From Parafrankia elaeagni (GTDB lineage: Bacteria > Actinomycetota > Actinomycetes > Frankiales > Frankiaceae), in contig NZ_KB893718.1 in the NCBI RefSeq assembly GCF_000374165.1, positions 1-59,547 on the forward strand: a stretch of DNA of 59,547 nucleotides, given 5' to 3'. Both the position numbers and the translations under genes were made by a program. The notes below the pieces were generated by a model. That model saw nothing but the letters and a program-made list of their open reading frames with translations, made no database searches and was not told the origin of the DNA. This document shows positions 17,982 through 26,565 of this stretch, piece after piece (position 1 is the stretch's first letter; every line of letters starts with the position of its first letter).

Positions 17982-18569
17982 GTGCGGTGTCCCTTCTGCA
18001 GGCATTCCGACAGCCGCGTTGTGGACAGCAGGGAGGCCGAGGAGGGCGCCGCCATCCGGCGGCGGAGATCATGCTCGGCGTGTGGCCGCCGGTTCACCAC
18101 GATGGAGGAGGCCTCATTGCGGGTGCGCAAGCGTAGCGGCGCCACCGAGCCGTTCAGTCGGGCGAAGGTGATCGTCGGTGTGCGTAAGGCCTGCCAGGGG
18201 CGGCCCGTCCGGTCGGACGACCTCGCTCTGCTCGCCGAACGGGTCGAGGAGACAGTGCGTGCCTCCGGCTCCGCCGAGGTGGCCGCGGAGGATGTCGGTC
18301 GGGCGATCCTGGGCCCGCTCCGGGAGCTCGACGAGGTCGCCTACCTGCGGTTCGCCTCCGTCTACCTGGCCTTCGAGTCGCTTGGCGACTTCGAGGAGGC
18401 CATCGCGGCGCTGCGCGCCGACGCGAGCCAGGCGCCAGGCGCCCGCGGAGGCCGCCCTGCGACGGCCGCCCTGAGTACCGCCGCGGCGGCCGACCAGAAC
18501 ACCGCGACGCCCGTCGGCCGGCCGCGCCTGCCGACGGTGTCCGCCCTCCAGGCGGCCTCCGGCCCCTGA
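17982..18569 (+). CDS. nrdR: Transcriptional repressor NrdR
   Basis: Nucleotide-sensing repressor of ribonucleotide reductase genes. 195 aa from GTG 17982; the frame is open from 17931, but this start gives the canonical [17 protein letters not shown]. The N-terminal zinc ribbon has two Cys pairs (CPFC and CSACG), followed by RRFTTMEEA and the ATP-cone domain ([19 protein letters not shown]). About 45 Ala/Pro-rich residues extend the C-terminus beyond the usual 150-160. It is followed by a strong hairpin, so nrdJ may need its own promoter. Confidence 0.95.
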   Translation: MRCPFCRHSDSRVVDSREAEEGAAIRRRRSCSACGRRFTTMEEASLRVRKRSGATEPFSRAKVIVGVRKACQGRPVRSDDLALLAERVEETVRASGSAEVAAEDVGRAILGPLRELDEVAYLRFASVYLAFESLGDFEEAIAALRADASQAPGARGGRPATAALSTAAAADQNTATPVGRPRLPTVSALQAASGP

Positions 18570-18571
18570 AC

Positions 18572-18632
18572 GTCACCGCCAGCTGTCGCCGACATCGACC
18601 CGGCGCCGGTGCCGGCGACAGCTGGCGGTGAC
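18572..18632 (+). terminator. 20-bp stem hairpin after nrdR
   Basis: Perfect 20-bp inverted repeat, arms 18572-18591 and 18613-18632, loop 21 bases, starting 3 bases after the nrdR stop. There is no T-run, as is common in high-GC genomes. Confidence 0.75.
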
Positions 18633-18648
18633 AACCCGGCTGCCCCGG

Positions 18649-18672
18649 GAGCCCAGGCCCAGGCCTGGGCTC
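18649..18672. terminator. Second hairpin downstream of nrdR
   Basis: GAGCCCAGGC (18649-18658) and GCCTGGGCTC (18663-18672) form a 10-bp stem with a 4-base loop. It directly follows the 20-bp hairpin. In the rest of the gap up to nrdJ (18673-19125) I find no further feature I can name. Confidence 0.5.
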
Positions 18673-19125
18673 GGTGGCGGCGCGCGGTGGCTCGCAGGTG
18701 AGGGCGGCTCGCCGCGAGCATCGGTTCCGCGGACCCGAGCCGATGACTGACCGAAGCCTGCGCGGGCTGGTTGCCGTGAACAACGCGTAATTAGCCCGTC
18801 GACGCGTTCCTGCCAGGTGGTCGGGGTCCCTGGCCCCTCCGGCGGCGAGGTGGACCCGCGACGCTCCACCGGCCAGGGAGCAAACCACGGCGGGCGTATC
18901 ACTGACGTCATTCCCGTCCCGCCGTGTCCCCGCGTCACCACGACCACGTCCGCCAGTCACTGCCACAGATCCCACGAGTGCATCCAGCCGATCGGCGACC
19001 AGGCTGATCCGGCTGTTCCGTCGTGCCTTCCTACCCGTTCGGAGCGGATCCGACCGCGCCCGGACGGGGCAGGTAGGCACTGCGGCCACTGTTGAACCTG
19101 TTCGAGAACGAAGACGAGGAGTGCC

Positions 19126-22100
19126 ATGACCGAGACCCGCGGCAAGGGGAGCAGGTCGGCCGCGAAGGTGGCCGGACTGAAGATCCGGCGGGTTCGCACC
19201 ACGCCGGGCGTCCACCCCTACGACGAGGTCGAGTGGGAGTCCCGGGACGTCGTCATGACGAACTGGCGGGACGGTTCGGTCAACTTCGAGCAGCGCGGGG
19301 TCGAGTTCCCGGTCGCCTGGTCGGTCAACGCGTCCAACATCGTGGCCAGCAAGTACTTCCGCGGGGCGGTCGGCACACCCGAGCGGGAGTCGTCGCTGCG
19401 CCAGCTCATCGACCGGGTCGTGCACCGCTACGGCATGGCGGGCCGCGAGCACGGGTACTTCGTGTCGGAGAACGACGCGGAGATCTTCGAGCACGAGCTG
19501 ACCTGGATGCTGCTGCACCAGGTCTTCAGCTTCAACTCCCCGGTCTGGTTCAACGTGGGGACCCCGGCGCCGCAGCAGGTCTCGGCCTGTTTCATCCTGG
19601 CGGTCGACGACACGATGGAGTCGATTCTCAACTGGTACCGCGAAGAGGGGCTGATCTTCAAGGGTGGGTCCGGCGCGGGTCTCAACCTGTCCCGCATCCG
19701 CTCGTCGAAGGAGCTGCTCTCCTCCGGCGGGACGGCGTCCGGCCCGGTCAGCTTCATGCGCGGCGCCGACGCGTCGGCAGGGACGATCAAGTCCGGTGGC
19801 GCGACCCGCCGGGCCGCGAAGATGGTCGTCCTCGACATCGACCACCCCGACGTCGTCGAGTTCGTCGAGACGAAGGCGCGGGAGGAGGACAAGATCCGCG
19901 CGCTGCGTGACGCCGGTTTCGACATGGACCTCGGCGGGCGTGACATCGCCTCGGTGCAGTACCAGAACGCCAACAACTCGGTGCGGGTCAACGACGAGTT
20001 CATGCGCGCCGTCGTCGACGGGACGTCCTTCGACCTGCGGGCCCGCCTCGACAACCGGGTGATCGAGTCGGTGGACGCCCGTGGGCTGTTCACCACGATC
20101 GCCAAGGCGGCCTGGGAGTGCGCCGACCCGGGTATCCAGTACGACGGCACGATCAACGACTGGCACACCTGCCCGGAGTCCGGCCGGATCTCGGCGTCGA
20201 ACCCGTGCTCGGAGTACGTCCACCTCGACAACTCCAGCTGCAACCTGGCCTCGCTGAACCTGATGAAGTTCCTGCGGCCGGACCGCACCTTCGACGCGGA
20301 GGGGTTCGTCTCCGCGGTCGAGCTGATCATCACCGCGATGGACATCTCCATCTGCTTCGCGGACTTCCCGACGCCCGAGATCACCGCGGTGACCCGGGCC
20401 TACCGCCAGCTCGGCATCGGCTACGCCAACCTGGGCGCGCTGCTCATGGCGAGCGCCCGGGCCTACGACTCCGAGGGCGGGCGCGCCCTCGCCGCGGCGA
20501 TCACCTCGTTGATGACGGCGACCGCCTACCGCCGCTCGGCCGAGCTCGCCGGCACCGTCGGCGCCTACGAGGGCTTCGCCCGCAACGCCGACGCGCACCG
20601 CCGCGTCGTGCGAAAGCACAGCGCGGCGAACGACTCCGTGCGGGCCGTTCACTCCGAGGACGCCCGGCTGATCACCGCCGCCTCGCGGGAGTGGGAGCGG
20701 GCGCTGGCGGTGGGGGAGAAGAACGGCTGGCGCAACGCCCAGGTCAGCCTGCTGGCCCCGACCGGGACGATCGGGCTGGCGATGGACTGCGACACCACCG
20801 GCATCGAACCGGACCTCGCCCTGGTCAAGATGAAGAAGCTGGTCGGCGGTGCCAGCATGAAGATCGTGAACCAGACCGTACCGGCGGCGCTGCGGGCGCT
20901 GGGCTACCCGGAGGAGACGATCGAGGCGATCGTCGAGTACATCGCCGAGCACGGGCACGTCATCGACGCGCCCGGCCTGCGCCCGGAGCACTACGAGGTC
21001 TTCGACTGCGCGATCGGTGACCGTGCGATCAGCCCGATGGGGCACGTCCGGATGATGGCGGCGGTCCAGCCGTTCCTCTCGGGCGCGATCTCGAAGACGG
21101 TGAACATGCCGGCCACCGCCACGATCGCCGATGTCGAGGAGATCTACCTGGAGGGCTGGCGCCTCGGCCTGAAGGCGCTGGCGATCTACCGGGACAACTG
21201 CAAGGTCGGCCAGCCGCTGACCGATGTCAGGGGCGCGAAGCGGGACGCCGACGCGGCCGAGGCCCTCGCCGCGGCCAGCACCGCGGCGGCGGCCACCGTC
21301 GGCACCGCAGCACCAGGCACCGCAGCACCAGGCACCGCGCTCGGTGTCGGCGCCGGTGCCGCCCCCGGCCTGGCGCCCGGGGCTCCACACTGGCCGGCCG
21401 GGCCGGGTGAGCACCGTCCGGTGCGGCGCAGGCTGCCCAAGAAGCGCCCGTCGCAGACCGTCTCGTTCAGCGTCGGCGGCGCCGAGGGCTACATGACCGC
21501 GGGCTCCTACCCGGACGACGGCCTCGGCGAGGTCTTCATCAAGATGTCGAAGCAGGGATCGACGCTCGCCGGGGTTATGGACGCCTTCTCCATCGCGATC
21601 TCCATCGCGCTGCAGTACGGGGTCCCGCTGGAGGCCTACGTCAGCAAGTTCATCAACATGCGGTTCGACCCCGCGGGCATGACCGACGACCCGGACGTCC
21701 GGATCGCCCAGTCGATCATGGATTATCTGTTCCGCCGGCTGGCTCTGGACTACCTCAGCGAGGAGCAGCGCGCGGAGCTGGGCATCCTGTCCGCCTCCGA
21801 GCGGACGAGGCGGCTGTCCGACCAGTCTGGCGAGCTGGCCGCCGCCCCGGTCGAGCCGGTCGAGCCGGAGATCGACATCGAGGCGCTGCGGACGTCCGCG
21901 CCGGTGGAGGGCGCTCCCGTGGCCGCGGGCACTCCGGGCGCCGGCGCCGCCGGCAGTGCCGGCACCGGTGGTGCAACCGCCGCTCCGGCCAACCCGGCCC
22001 CGCCGGCCGGCCTGAACGGCCTCGCCGGGCCGGCCGCAGGCGGCGGGCCGGAACTGGTGGTGCGCGAGCTGCGGGCCGCCATGCCCGGCGGCTCGCTCAC

Positions 22101-22212
22101 CGCGCAGACGGTGGTCGACGCGCCACTGTGCTTCACCTGCGGCGTGAACATGCGGCCGGCGGGGAGCTGCTACGTCTGCGAGCAGTGCGGCTCCACCAGC
22201 GGCTGCAGCTGA
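19126..22212 (+). CDS. nrdJ: Adenosylcobalamin-dependent (class II) ribonucleotide reductase
   Basis: Reduces ribonucleotides to deoxyribonucleotides with a B12-derived radical, independent of oxygen. 1028 aa; ATG preceded by GAGGAG. The ten-stranded barrel contains the active-site NPCSE block (SASNPCSEYVHLDNSSCN) and the first redox cysteine in SACFILAVDD; ATGTIGLAMD-like loop sequence appears as PTGTIGLAMDCDTTG. A linker near residues 720-750 carries a 15-bp repeat (GTAAPGTAAPG). The C-terminus ends in Cys-rich CFTCGVNM and CEQCGSTSGC, which re-reduces the active site. A hairpin terminator follows. Confidence 0.96.
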   Translation: MTETRGKGSRSAAKVAGLKIRRVRTTPGVHPYDEVEWESRDVVMTNWRDGSVNFEQRGVEFPVAWSVNASNIVASKYFRGAVGTPERESSLRQLIDRVVHRYGMAGREHGYFVSENDAEIFEHELTWMLLHQVFSFNSPVWFNVGTPAPQQVSACFILAVDDTMESILNWYREEGLIFKGGSGAGLNLSRIRSSKELLSSGGTASGPVSFMRGADASAGTIKSGGATRRAAKMVVLDIDHPDVVEFVETKAREEDKIRALRDAGFDMDLGGRDIASVQYQNANNSVRVNDEFMRAVVDGTSFDLRARLDNRVIESVDARGLFTTIAKAAWECADPGIQYDGTINDWHTCPESGRISASNPCSEYVHLDNSSCNLASLNLMKFLRPDRTFDAEGFVSAVELIITAMDISICFADFPTPEITAVTRAYRQLGIGYANLGALLMASARAYDSEGGRALAAAITSLMTATAYRRSAELAGTVGAYEGFARNADAHRRVVRKHSAANDSVRAVHSEDARLITAASREWERALAVGEKNGWRNAQVSLLAPTGTIGLAMDCDTTGIEPDLALVKMKKLVGGASMKIVNQTVPAALRALGYPEETIEAIVEYIAEHGHVIDAPGLRPEHYEVFDCAIGDRAISPMGHVRMMAAVQPFLSGAISKTVNMPATATIADVEEIYLEGWRLGLKALAIYRDNCKVGQPLTDVRGAKRDADAAEALAAASTAAAATVGTAAPGTAAPGTALGVGAGAAPGLAPGAPHWPAGPGEHRPVRRRLPKKRPSQTVSFSVGGAEGYMTAGSYPDDGLGEVFIKMSKQGSTLAGVMDAFSIAISIALQYGVPLEAYVSKFINMRFDPAGMTDDPDVRIAQSIMDYLFRRLALDYLSEEQRAELGILSASERTRRLSDQSGELAAAPVEPVEPEIDIEALRTSAPVEGAPVAAGTPGAGAAGSAGTGGATAAPANPAPPAGLNGLAGPAAGGGPELVVRELRAAMPGGSLTAQTVVDAPLCFTCGVNMRPAGSCYVCEQCGSTSGCS

Positions 22213-22237
22213 CACCGAGCGGAATCGCGACGGAGGT

Positions 22238-22277
22238 GACCTTCACGGGTGGGTACGGACGCCCACCCGTGAAGGTC
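22238..22277. terminator. Bidirectional terminator between nrdJ and hipA
   Basis: 16-bp perfect stem, arms 22238-22253 and 22262-22277, with an 8-base loop, in the convergent gap 25 bp after the nrdJ stop. Confidence 0.8.
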
Positions 22278-22288
22278 GCACCCGACGG

Positions 22289-23521
22289 TCATCGGTCGCC
22301 GGTCGCGCGTCCCGCGAGCAGGTTGCCGGTGAAGCGGGTGATGTCGTCGGCCAGTCCCGGGTGGGCCCCGGGGTACGGGGTCTGTGACCTCGCGATGTCG
22401 CGCACCGTGGTCAGGTCCCTCTCGGCACGACCTGCCGCATCGGGGAGACCCCACGCACGGCCCTCTGCCACGAGGTGTTCGAGGGTGAGGGCCGAGTGAC
22501 GGTACTCGCCGGCGATGGCCAGTGCGATCTCGCCATCGGTGGGCAGGTGTGCCTGCGGGACGACGTCGTAGGCGGGGCTGAGCGTCATCGACCCGTCGGG
22601 GCGGTGCACGAGCGAGATGTTCTTCGCGTGCAGGTCGAGATTTCCGACGGCGACCGAGACCACGACGAGGCCGAACAGACGTCGGAGTGATTCCTCGTCG
22701 CCCACTGCTGAGAAGACCCGGGAGACGCGTTCGAGGCTCACCCGTCCGCCGTACTTCTGGTACTTCTGGTTGCCCGCCGCGCCGAGCGCCTGGTTGAAGT
22801 CCTCCTGATGGATGCGCCCCTGCGGTGCGTCCGGAGATCGGTCGTAGCGTTCGATGACGACCGCCGGCACGCCCTCGAATTCCTCGATCCACGTCGCGGT
22901 CGAGGTGAGACCTGCGGCCCGTGCGATCCGTGCCCCGAACTCCTCGTCGTAGATCATCGTCGGATGGTCCCGCGACCGCGGTTTGAGGATGTGGGTGGAC
23001 GGCCAGCCGTCGATCACCCTGTTCCAGCTTTCGTTTGTGCGCGCCAGCACGATCTTGTCCTGGACGCCGGCCAGCGACGTCTTGCCGGTGGCAGCCCTGT
23101 TCCCGAGCGGGTCGCGTTGGACATGAGTGAGCATGTCGGCCACCCCGGCGGCGGTCAGCGGTTCGAGCGCTGGCTGCTTTGGCTCGCCGGGGACGGCCGG
23201 GTCCCAGATCTGGAGGGCACCGGCGACATCGCGACCGTAGCTGCGCAGCATGCCGATGACGTCAAGTTCGTTGACGCCGGCCTGCTGCGCGAGCAGAGAA
23301 AGCATCCGTGCCTCGGGGAGCAGTTCACGGAAGAAGTTCTGCCGTCGGTCCTTGCGCGCCCGGGTGGGCACCGCCGTGAGCGGGATCGACGCCGACAGGA
23401 TGGTGCTGTCGAGGCCGAAGATGTCGACGGCGGCCGGATCCGGGACGAAGTCGAAGCTGCGCCACGGGCCCGAAAGCACGCCGACCTGGGTCCCGTACAG
23501 CTCCACGACCAGGTCAGCCAT
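22289..23521 (-). CDS. hipA: HipA-type serine/threonine kinase toxin
   Basis: Kinase toxin of a type II toxin-antitoxin pair; characterised HipA proteins phosphorylate a glutamyl-tRNA synthetase and induce persistence. 410 aa. Family features: N-terminal HipA_N domain (FRELLPEARMLSLLAQQAG), a P-loop-like motif with the autophosphorylated serine at 149 (TSLAGVQDKIVLA), the catalytic loop Asp296 in GNLDLHAKN and the metal-binding Asp319 in LSPAYDV. All catalytic residues are present, so it looks active. It overlaps hipB by 8 bp and is translated from the same message. Confidence 0.93.
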   Translation of the reverse strand: MADLVVELYGTQVGVLSGPWRSFDFVPDPAAVDIFGLDSTILSASIPLTAVPTRARKDRRQNFFRELLPEARMLSLLAQQAGVNELDVIGMLRSYGRDVAGALQIWDPAVPGEPKQPALEPLTAAGVADMLTHVQRDPLGNRAATGKTSLAGVQDKIVLARTNESWNRVIDGWPSTHILKPRSRDHPTMIYDEEFGARIARAAGLTSTATWIEEFEGVPAVVIERYDRSPDAPQGRIHQEDFNQALGAAGNQKYQKYGGRVSLERVSRVFSAVGDEESLRRLFGLVVVSVAVGNLDLHAKNISLVHRPDGSMTLSPAYDVVPQAHLPTDGEIALAIAGEYRHSALTLEHLVAEGRAWGLPDAAGRAERDLTTVRDIARSQTPYPGAHPGLADDITRFTGNLLAGRATGDR

Positions 23522-23756
23522 GGCCGTCGCCGGGGGGCGTGATGGTGGCCGTCAGCTCCATGCCGGTCGCGCGCATGGCCGCGAAGAGACGATCCATCAG
23601 GATCGACGGCTTGCCGGCCTCCAGCTCCCAGATGTACTTCTGCGTGGTCCCCAGCTGGCGGGCGAGCTCGCGCTGGCTCAGACCGGAGAGCAGCCGGGCC
23701 TGCTGGAGGATGCGTCCCAACGACTCGGCGCTCGTGATCTTTCCGGTGTAGGCCAT
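23514..23756 (-). CDS. hipB: HipB-type antitoxin
   Basis: Xre-family DNA-binding antitoxin that neutralises HipA and represses the operon. I start at ATG 23756 (80 aa), because the upstream ATG at 23789 lacks a ribosome-binding site and would put the operator inside the gene. The helix-turn-helix is in SLGRILQQARLLSGLSQRELARQLGT and continues to QKYIWELEAGKPS. The C-terminal residues GMELTAT are the kind of short strand HipB uses to dimerise. Confidence 0.9.
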   Translation of the reverse strand: MAYTGKITSAESLGRILQQARLLSGLSQRELARQLGTTQKYIWELEAGKPSILMDRLFAAMRATGMELTATITPPGDGHG

Positions 23757-23769
23757 TCTCGCCCCCGCT

Positions 23770-23814
23770 GACTTCGATAAGGCCGTCATGTGCGATGACT
23801 ACCATATCGAAGTC
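23770..23814. promoter_or_regulatory. hipBA operator (nested palindromes)
   Basis: GACTTCGATA (23770-23779) and TATCGAAGTC (23805-23814) are perfect 10-bp inverted arms 25 bp apart. Inside them GTCAT and ATGAC (23785-23799) form a second palindrome. A related half-site, TTATCGACGTC, starts at 23831. The block lies 14-58 bp before the hipB start. TATGGT on the minus strand within it could be a -10 element. Confidence 0.6.
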
Positions 23815-23856
23815 GAGGTGCTTGACGTCGTTATCGACGTCAGTGATGGTCGCGTG

Positions 23857-23898
23857 GGCCGGTCGGGCCGGTCGGGCCGGTCGGGCCGGTCGGGTCAG
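23857..23898. repeat. 10-bp tandem repeat upstream of hipBA
   Basis: About four tandem copies of GGCCGGTCGG between the hipBA operator and the 3' end of the glycosidase gene. It is a simple sequence tract, too short and unspaced to be a CRISPR. Confidence 0.7.
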
Positions 23899-25520
23899 CG
23901 TGGCGGGTGGGTGGCGAGGATGTCGACGAGCAGGGCCGCCGTCCAGGAGAAGCGGTTGCTGCCGGCGCCGGAGCCGTCCAGCGGGGAGTAGTACTCGAAC
24001 ATCGAGCCGGACGAGCGGATCACGTCGACGGTGTTCCGGCGGATGGCGTCGGCGGCCTCGCGGCGGCCGTAGCGGTCCAGCCCGTCGGCGATCAGCCAGT
24101 TCATGTTGACCCAGACCGGGCCCTGCCAGTAGCAGCGGGGCAGGAACGCGGGGTCGTCGGTCGGCACGCTGGCGATGCCGTACTTCGCCCAGTACCGCGG
24201 CGACATGAGCTGCTCGACCATGCCGTCGACCTCGCTGTCCGGCACGACGCCGGCGTACAGCGGAAGGAAGCTGGCGATCGTGGGGTGAGGCAGCAGGCCG
24301 CCGGTGCGGAAGTCGCGACTGAGGTAGAGACCGTCCGACCACAGATCGTTCATCGCGGCCCGGGTCCGCCGCATCGACCGGGCCAGCCAGCGCGGCACCG
24401 GGAAGCCGGCCTCCTCGGCGATCGCCACGAGGTGCTCGTTCGCGCGGACGAGGATCGCGTTGAAGGCGACGTCCTGCACCAGCGGGACGAAGGTGTTCCG
24501 GATGGTCCGGAACTCGTACCGGCTTCGCCGCAGCTCGCGGACGATCCGGTAGAGGGTGAACAGGTCCGCGGAGGTCAGCCGCTCGTCCGGCGGAACCTCC
24601 TTGGAGTCACGCCGCAGCGCGTCGAGCGCGTCGTCGCCGTTGATCCGACGCAGCGCCCGCACCGTGCGCGGCGCCACCGGCTTGGTCATCTCCATCCAGG
24701 TTGGCGTGTTGTCCATCCCGGACTCCCACGAGTGGACCAGTGTGACCAGCCCGGTGTCGTCCGGGTCGCGCTCGCGGTAGAGCCACTCGTGGAACCGCAT
24801 CAGCCCCGGCACGAGCCGCCGGTAGAAGGTGACCCGCTCGTCGCGGCTCATGGCCTCACCGACCCGGACCGCCGCCTCCGCGATCATCGGCGGCTGGGTG
24901 ACGCCGGTCGACTGGACCCCGCCGGCGGTGGTGCACACCCGGTCGCACCGCCAGCGCTGCGGGCCCGCGTGGTAGTAGTCGGACGTCTCCGCGAAGATGA
25001 CGTGCGGGATCATGCCGCCCGGCCACTGCCCCCGCAGCAGGGAGAGCAGTTCGGCCGCGGCCCGTGCCGGGTCGAGGTGGCGCAGTCCGATCGCGATGAA
25101 GCAGCTGTCCCACAGCCACTGGTGTGGATAGAGCGTGGGCGACGGACGAGTGATGTCCCCGAGGTCGTTCGCACGCAGGACCCCGATGGCCGTCTCGCGC
25201 AGCGCGGCCAGGTCGGCGGGCAGCGCGACCTCCCCGGCGGGCGGCGCCACCGTGGTGCCAGCACCGGCCCCGGTCGCACCCGGCGTGGCGGGTGTCACAT
25301 CGGGCGGGTCGGCGGGGGCAGGTATGCCGGTGGGCACGGCGGCGCCGATGCCGGCGGCGGCCCCGCGTGACCGGTTGGTGCCCGTCGTCGGCACTGGCGG
25401 GGGGCCGGGGGTCGAGCCGGTCGGCGTCCCCGGCGGCGCCGCGGCAGGGGTGGCGTCACGCGCGACGGGCGGCATGACCGGGCTGGACGAGGACGGCGCG
25501 GGCATCGGGGAAACCGACAT
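23895..25520 (-). CDS. GH63-type glycosidase (glucosylglycerate/mannosylglycerate hydrolase-like)
   Basis: 541 aa. After about 95 Pro/Ala/Thr-rich residues the (alpha/alpha)6-barrel begins with LRANDLGD. It shows YPHQWLWDSCFIAIGLRHLDP, HSWESGMDNTPTWMEM and CYWQGPVWVNMNWLIADGL, the Asp/Glu/Trp pattern of GH63 proteins related to bacterial mannosylglycerate and glucosylglycerate hydrolases. These release glycerate and sugar from compatible solutes. I see no signal peptide, so it is probably cytoplasmic. The exact substrate is not decided by sequence alone; the true start could lie inside the low-complexity region. Confidence 0.75.
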   Translation of the reverse strand: MSVSPMPAPSSSSPVMPPVARDATPAAAPPGTPTGSTPGPPPVPTTGTNRSRGAAAGIGAAVPTGIPAPADPPDVTPATPGATGAGAGTTVAPPAGEVALPADLAALRETAIGVLRANDLGDITRPSPTLYPHQWLWDSCFIAIGLRHLDPARAAAELLSLLRGQWPGGMIPHVIFAETSDYYHAGPQRWRCDRVCTTAGGVQSTGVTQPPMIAEAAVRVGEAMSRDERVTFYRRLVPGLMRFHEWLYRERDPDDTGLVTLVHSWESGMDNTPTWMEMTKPVAPRTVRALRRINGDDALDALRRDSKEVPPDERLTSADLFTLYRIVRELRRSRYEFRTIRNTFVPLVQDVAFNAILVRANEHLVAIAEEAGFPVPRWLARSMRRTRAAMNDLWSDGLYLSRDFRTGGLLPHPTIASFLPLYAGVVPDSEVDGMVEQLMSPRYWAKYGIASVPTDDPAFLPRCYWQGPVWVNMNWLIADGLDRYGRREAADAIRRNTVDVIRSSGSMFEYYSPLDGSGAGSNRFSWTAALLVDILATHPPR

Positions 25521-26103
25521 CGTGAGAGAGTAGCGGTTACACGCCGTGCTCGCCTGGCGGGGGCCGCCGGTGTGGTCCGCCTAACGGAAGATGATTGCGC
25601 CCGAGCTGCGGGTGCGTTGCGACACGTGCGTCGTCCCCCTGCCACGCAGGGAAAAGTCCGGTTCGGTAGTCGTGCGTGATGTCGCGGCGCGGCCCGCGGA
25701 GCCCGTCGGAGGCGGGGGCGGCGGGTGGGGCCAAGGCGCCGCAAGCCGGCAGATCAATTACCTGGAGTGACGAGTGGGTGGTTGGTGTGGAGGTCTCCTC
25801 CGGAGTCGGCTCCTGGGTGGCGTCCGGTGTGCGACCGGAGTCGACTCCCCGGCGGGATCCCGACGGGACGGCCCGGGCGCGATGCCGCGACCGCCTTTCC
25901 GTGGGCCTGGCGTGGCTTCGTGGCGCGGGAGTGTGAGGGGCGCCCCGGCCGGTGCGCGTCGCGCCGGTACCGCTTTCCGGAGTCGCGCGGTGGTGGCGAG
26001 GCGGCTGGCTGTGGGCCCGCTCACGCGTCCGGAGTCCCTGCTGGGCCCACAGTGGTCTCCAGGTGAGCTCTTCGTGGTGCGCGTCACAGAGCTGAACCCG
26101 TTT

Positions 26104-26127
26104 CGTGCGGGCATGCGGGCCCGCACG
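26104..26127. terminator. Hairpin in the sigA upstream region
   Basis: CGTGCGGGC and GCCCGCACG form a perfect 9-bp stem with a 6-base loop, 440 bp before the sigma factor start. Function unknown; it could end a small upstream transcript. Confidence 0.35.
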
Positions 26128-26406
26128 GCGGGTATCAGCTCGGTGGGAACGCCGTTGCGGCCCTCCCGGCCTGCTCGGGGCGCATCCGAATCGAGGCGGG
26201 CGTGCGACGGCCTTCGGTTGCGCACCCTCGCCGAAGAGCCGGGAAGGTGACGCCGATCTCTGGATCGAACTCCCTAAAGTGTCATGGTGGCGACTCTCCG
26301 CTGTGAAATGTCACTGATAGTCGAGGGGTCACCGTGGGAGCCGCCGAGATAGTTGCTCGTTCCCGCCACAGCACGCGATCTGCCAGGTAGTCTTCGCGAC
26401 AGCGGG

Positions 26407-26436
26407 TTCAGCGTCCCGAAGGCAGGGGTCTACACT
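26407..26436 (+). promoter_or_regulatory. Candidate sigA promoter
   Basis: TACACT at 26431-26436 is a good -10 element; TTCAGC at 26407-26412, 18 bp upstream, is a weak -35. This would give a leader of about 125 bases. Confidence 0.3.
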
Positions 26437-26565
26437 TCTCAGTAGGCCCGGCGATCGCTGACGTCCGGCTGTGCCTGCACGGGAATGGTTGCGCCTCTTC
26501 GGTCGTTGCCTCCATGTGCAAGGAAGTAGACGACCCACCCGCACCGACCATCGGATCTGCCACTG

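Larger units (their letters stand above)
25521..26565. other. 1.04-kb region without a convincing gene, upstream of sigA
   Basis: Several short frames exist here on both strands (for example 25774-26250 plus) but their Arg/Gly/Pro-rich translations look like frame shadows of high-GC noncoding DNA. I can support only a hairpin (26104-26127) and a candidate promoter (26407-26436). A regulatory RNA or long leader for the sigma factor gene is possible but not shown. Confidence 0.5.

Noticed and set aside
18780-18910. Possible cobalamin riboswitch before nrdJ (CCCGCGACGCT followed by GGCCAGGGAGC)
   Set aside because: Only loose similarity to the B12 box and core; key core elements are missing, and repression by B12 would make no sense for a B12-dependent enzyme.
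19094-19103. GAACCTGTTC as an SOS box before nrdJ
   Set aside because: The arms are only 2 bp apart; the LexA operator needs 4.
18154-22215. 1353-residue open frame antisense to nrdJ
   Set aside because: High-GC shadow frame; the plus strand encodes a fully conserved NrdJ and the antisense translation has no recognisable domain.
22808-23542. Plus-strand frame opposite hipA
   Set aside because: Shadow frame; HipA on the minus strand has intact kinase motifs.
23857-23898. Short repeats as a CRISPR
   Set aside because: Units are 10 bp, contiguous and without spacers; no cas gene is near.
25774-26250. 158-residue frame upstream of sigA as a gene
   Set aside because: Composition is Arg/Gly/Pro-rich like other shadow frames, with no domain and no good ribosome-binding site.
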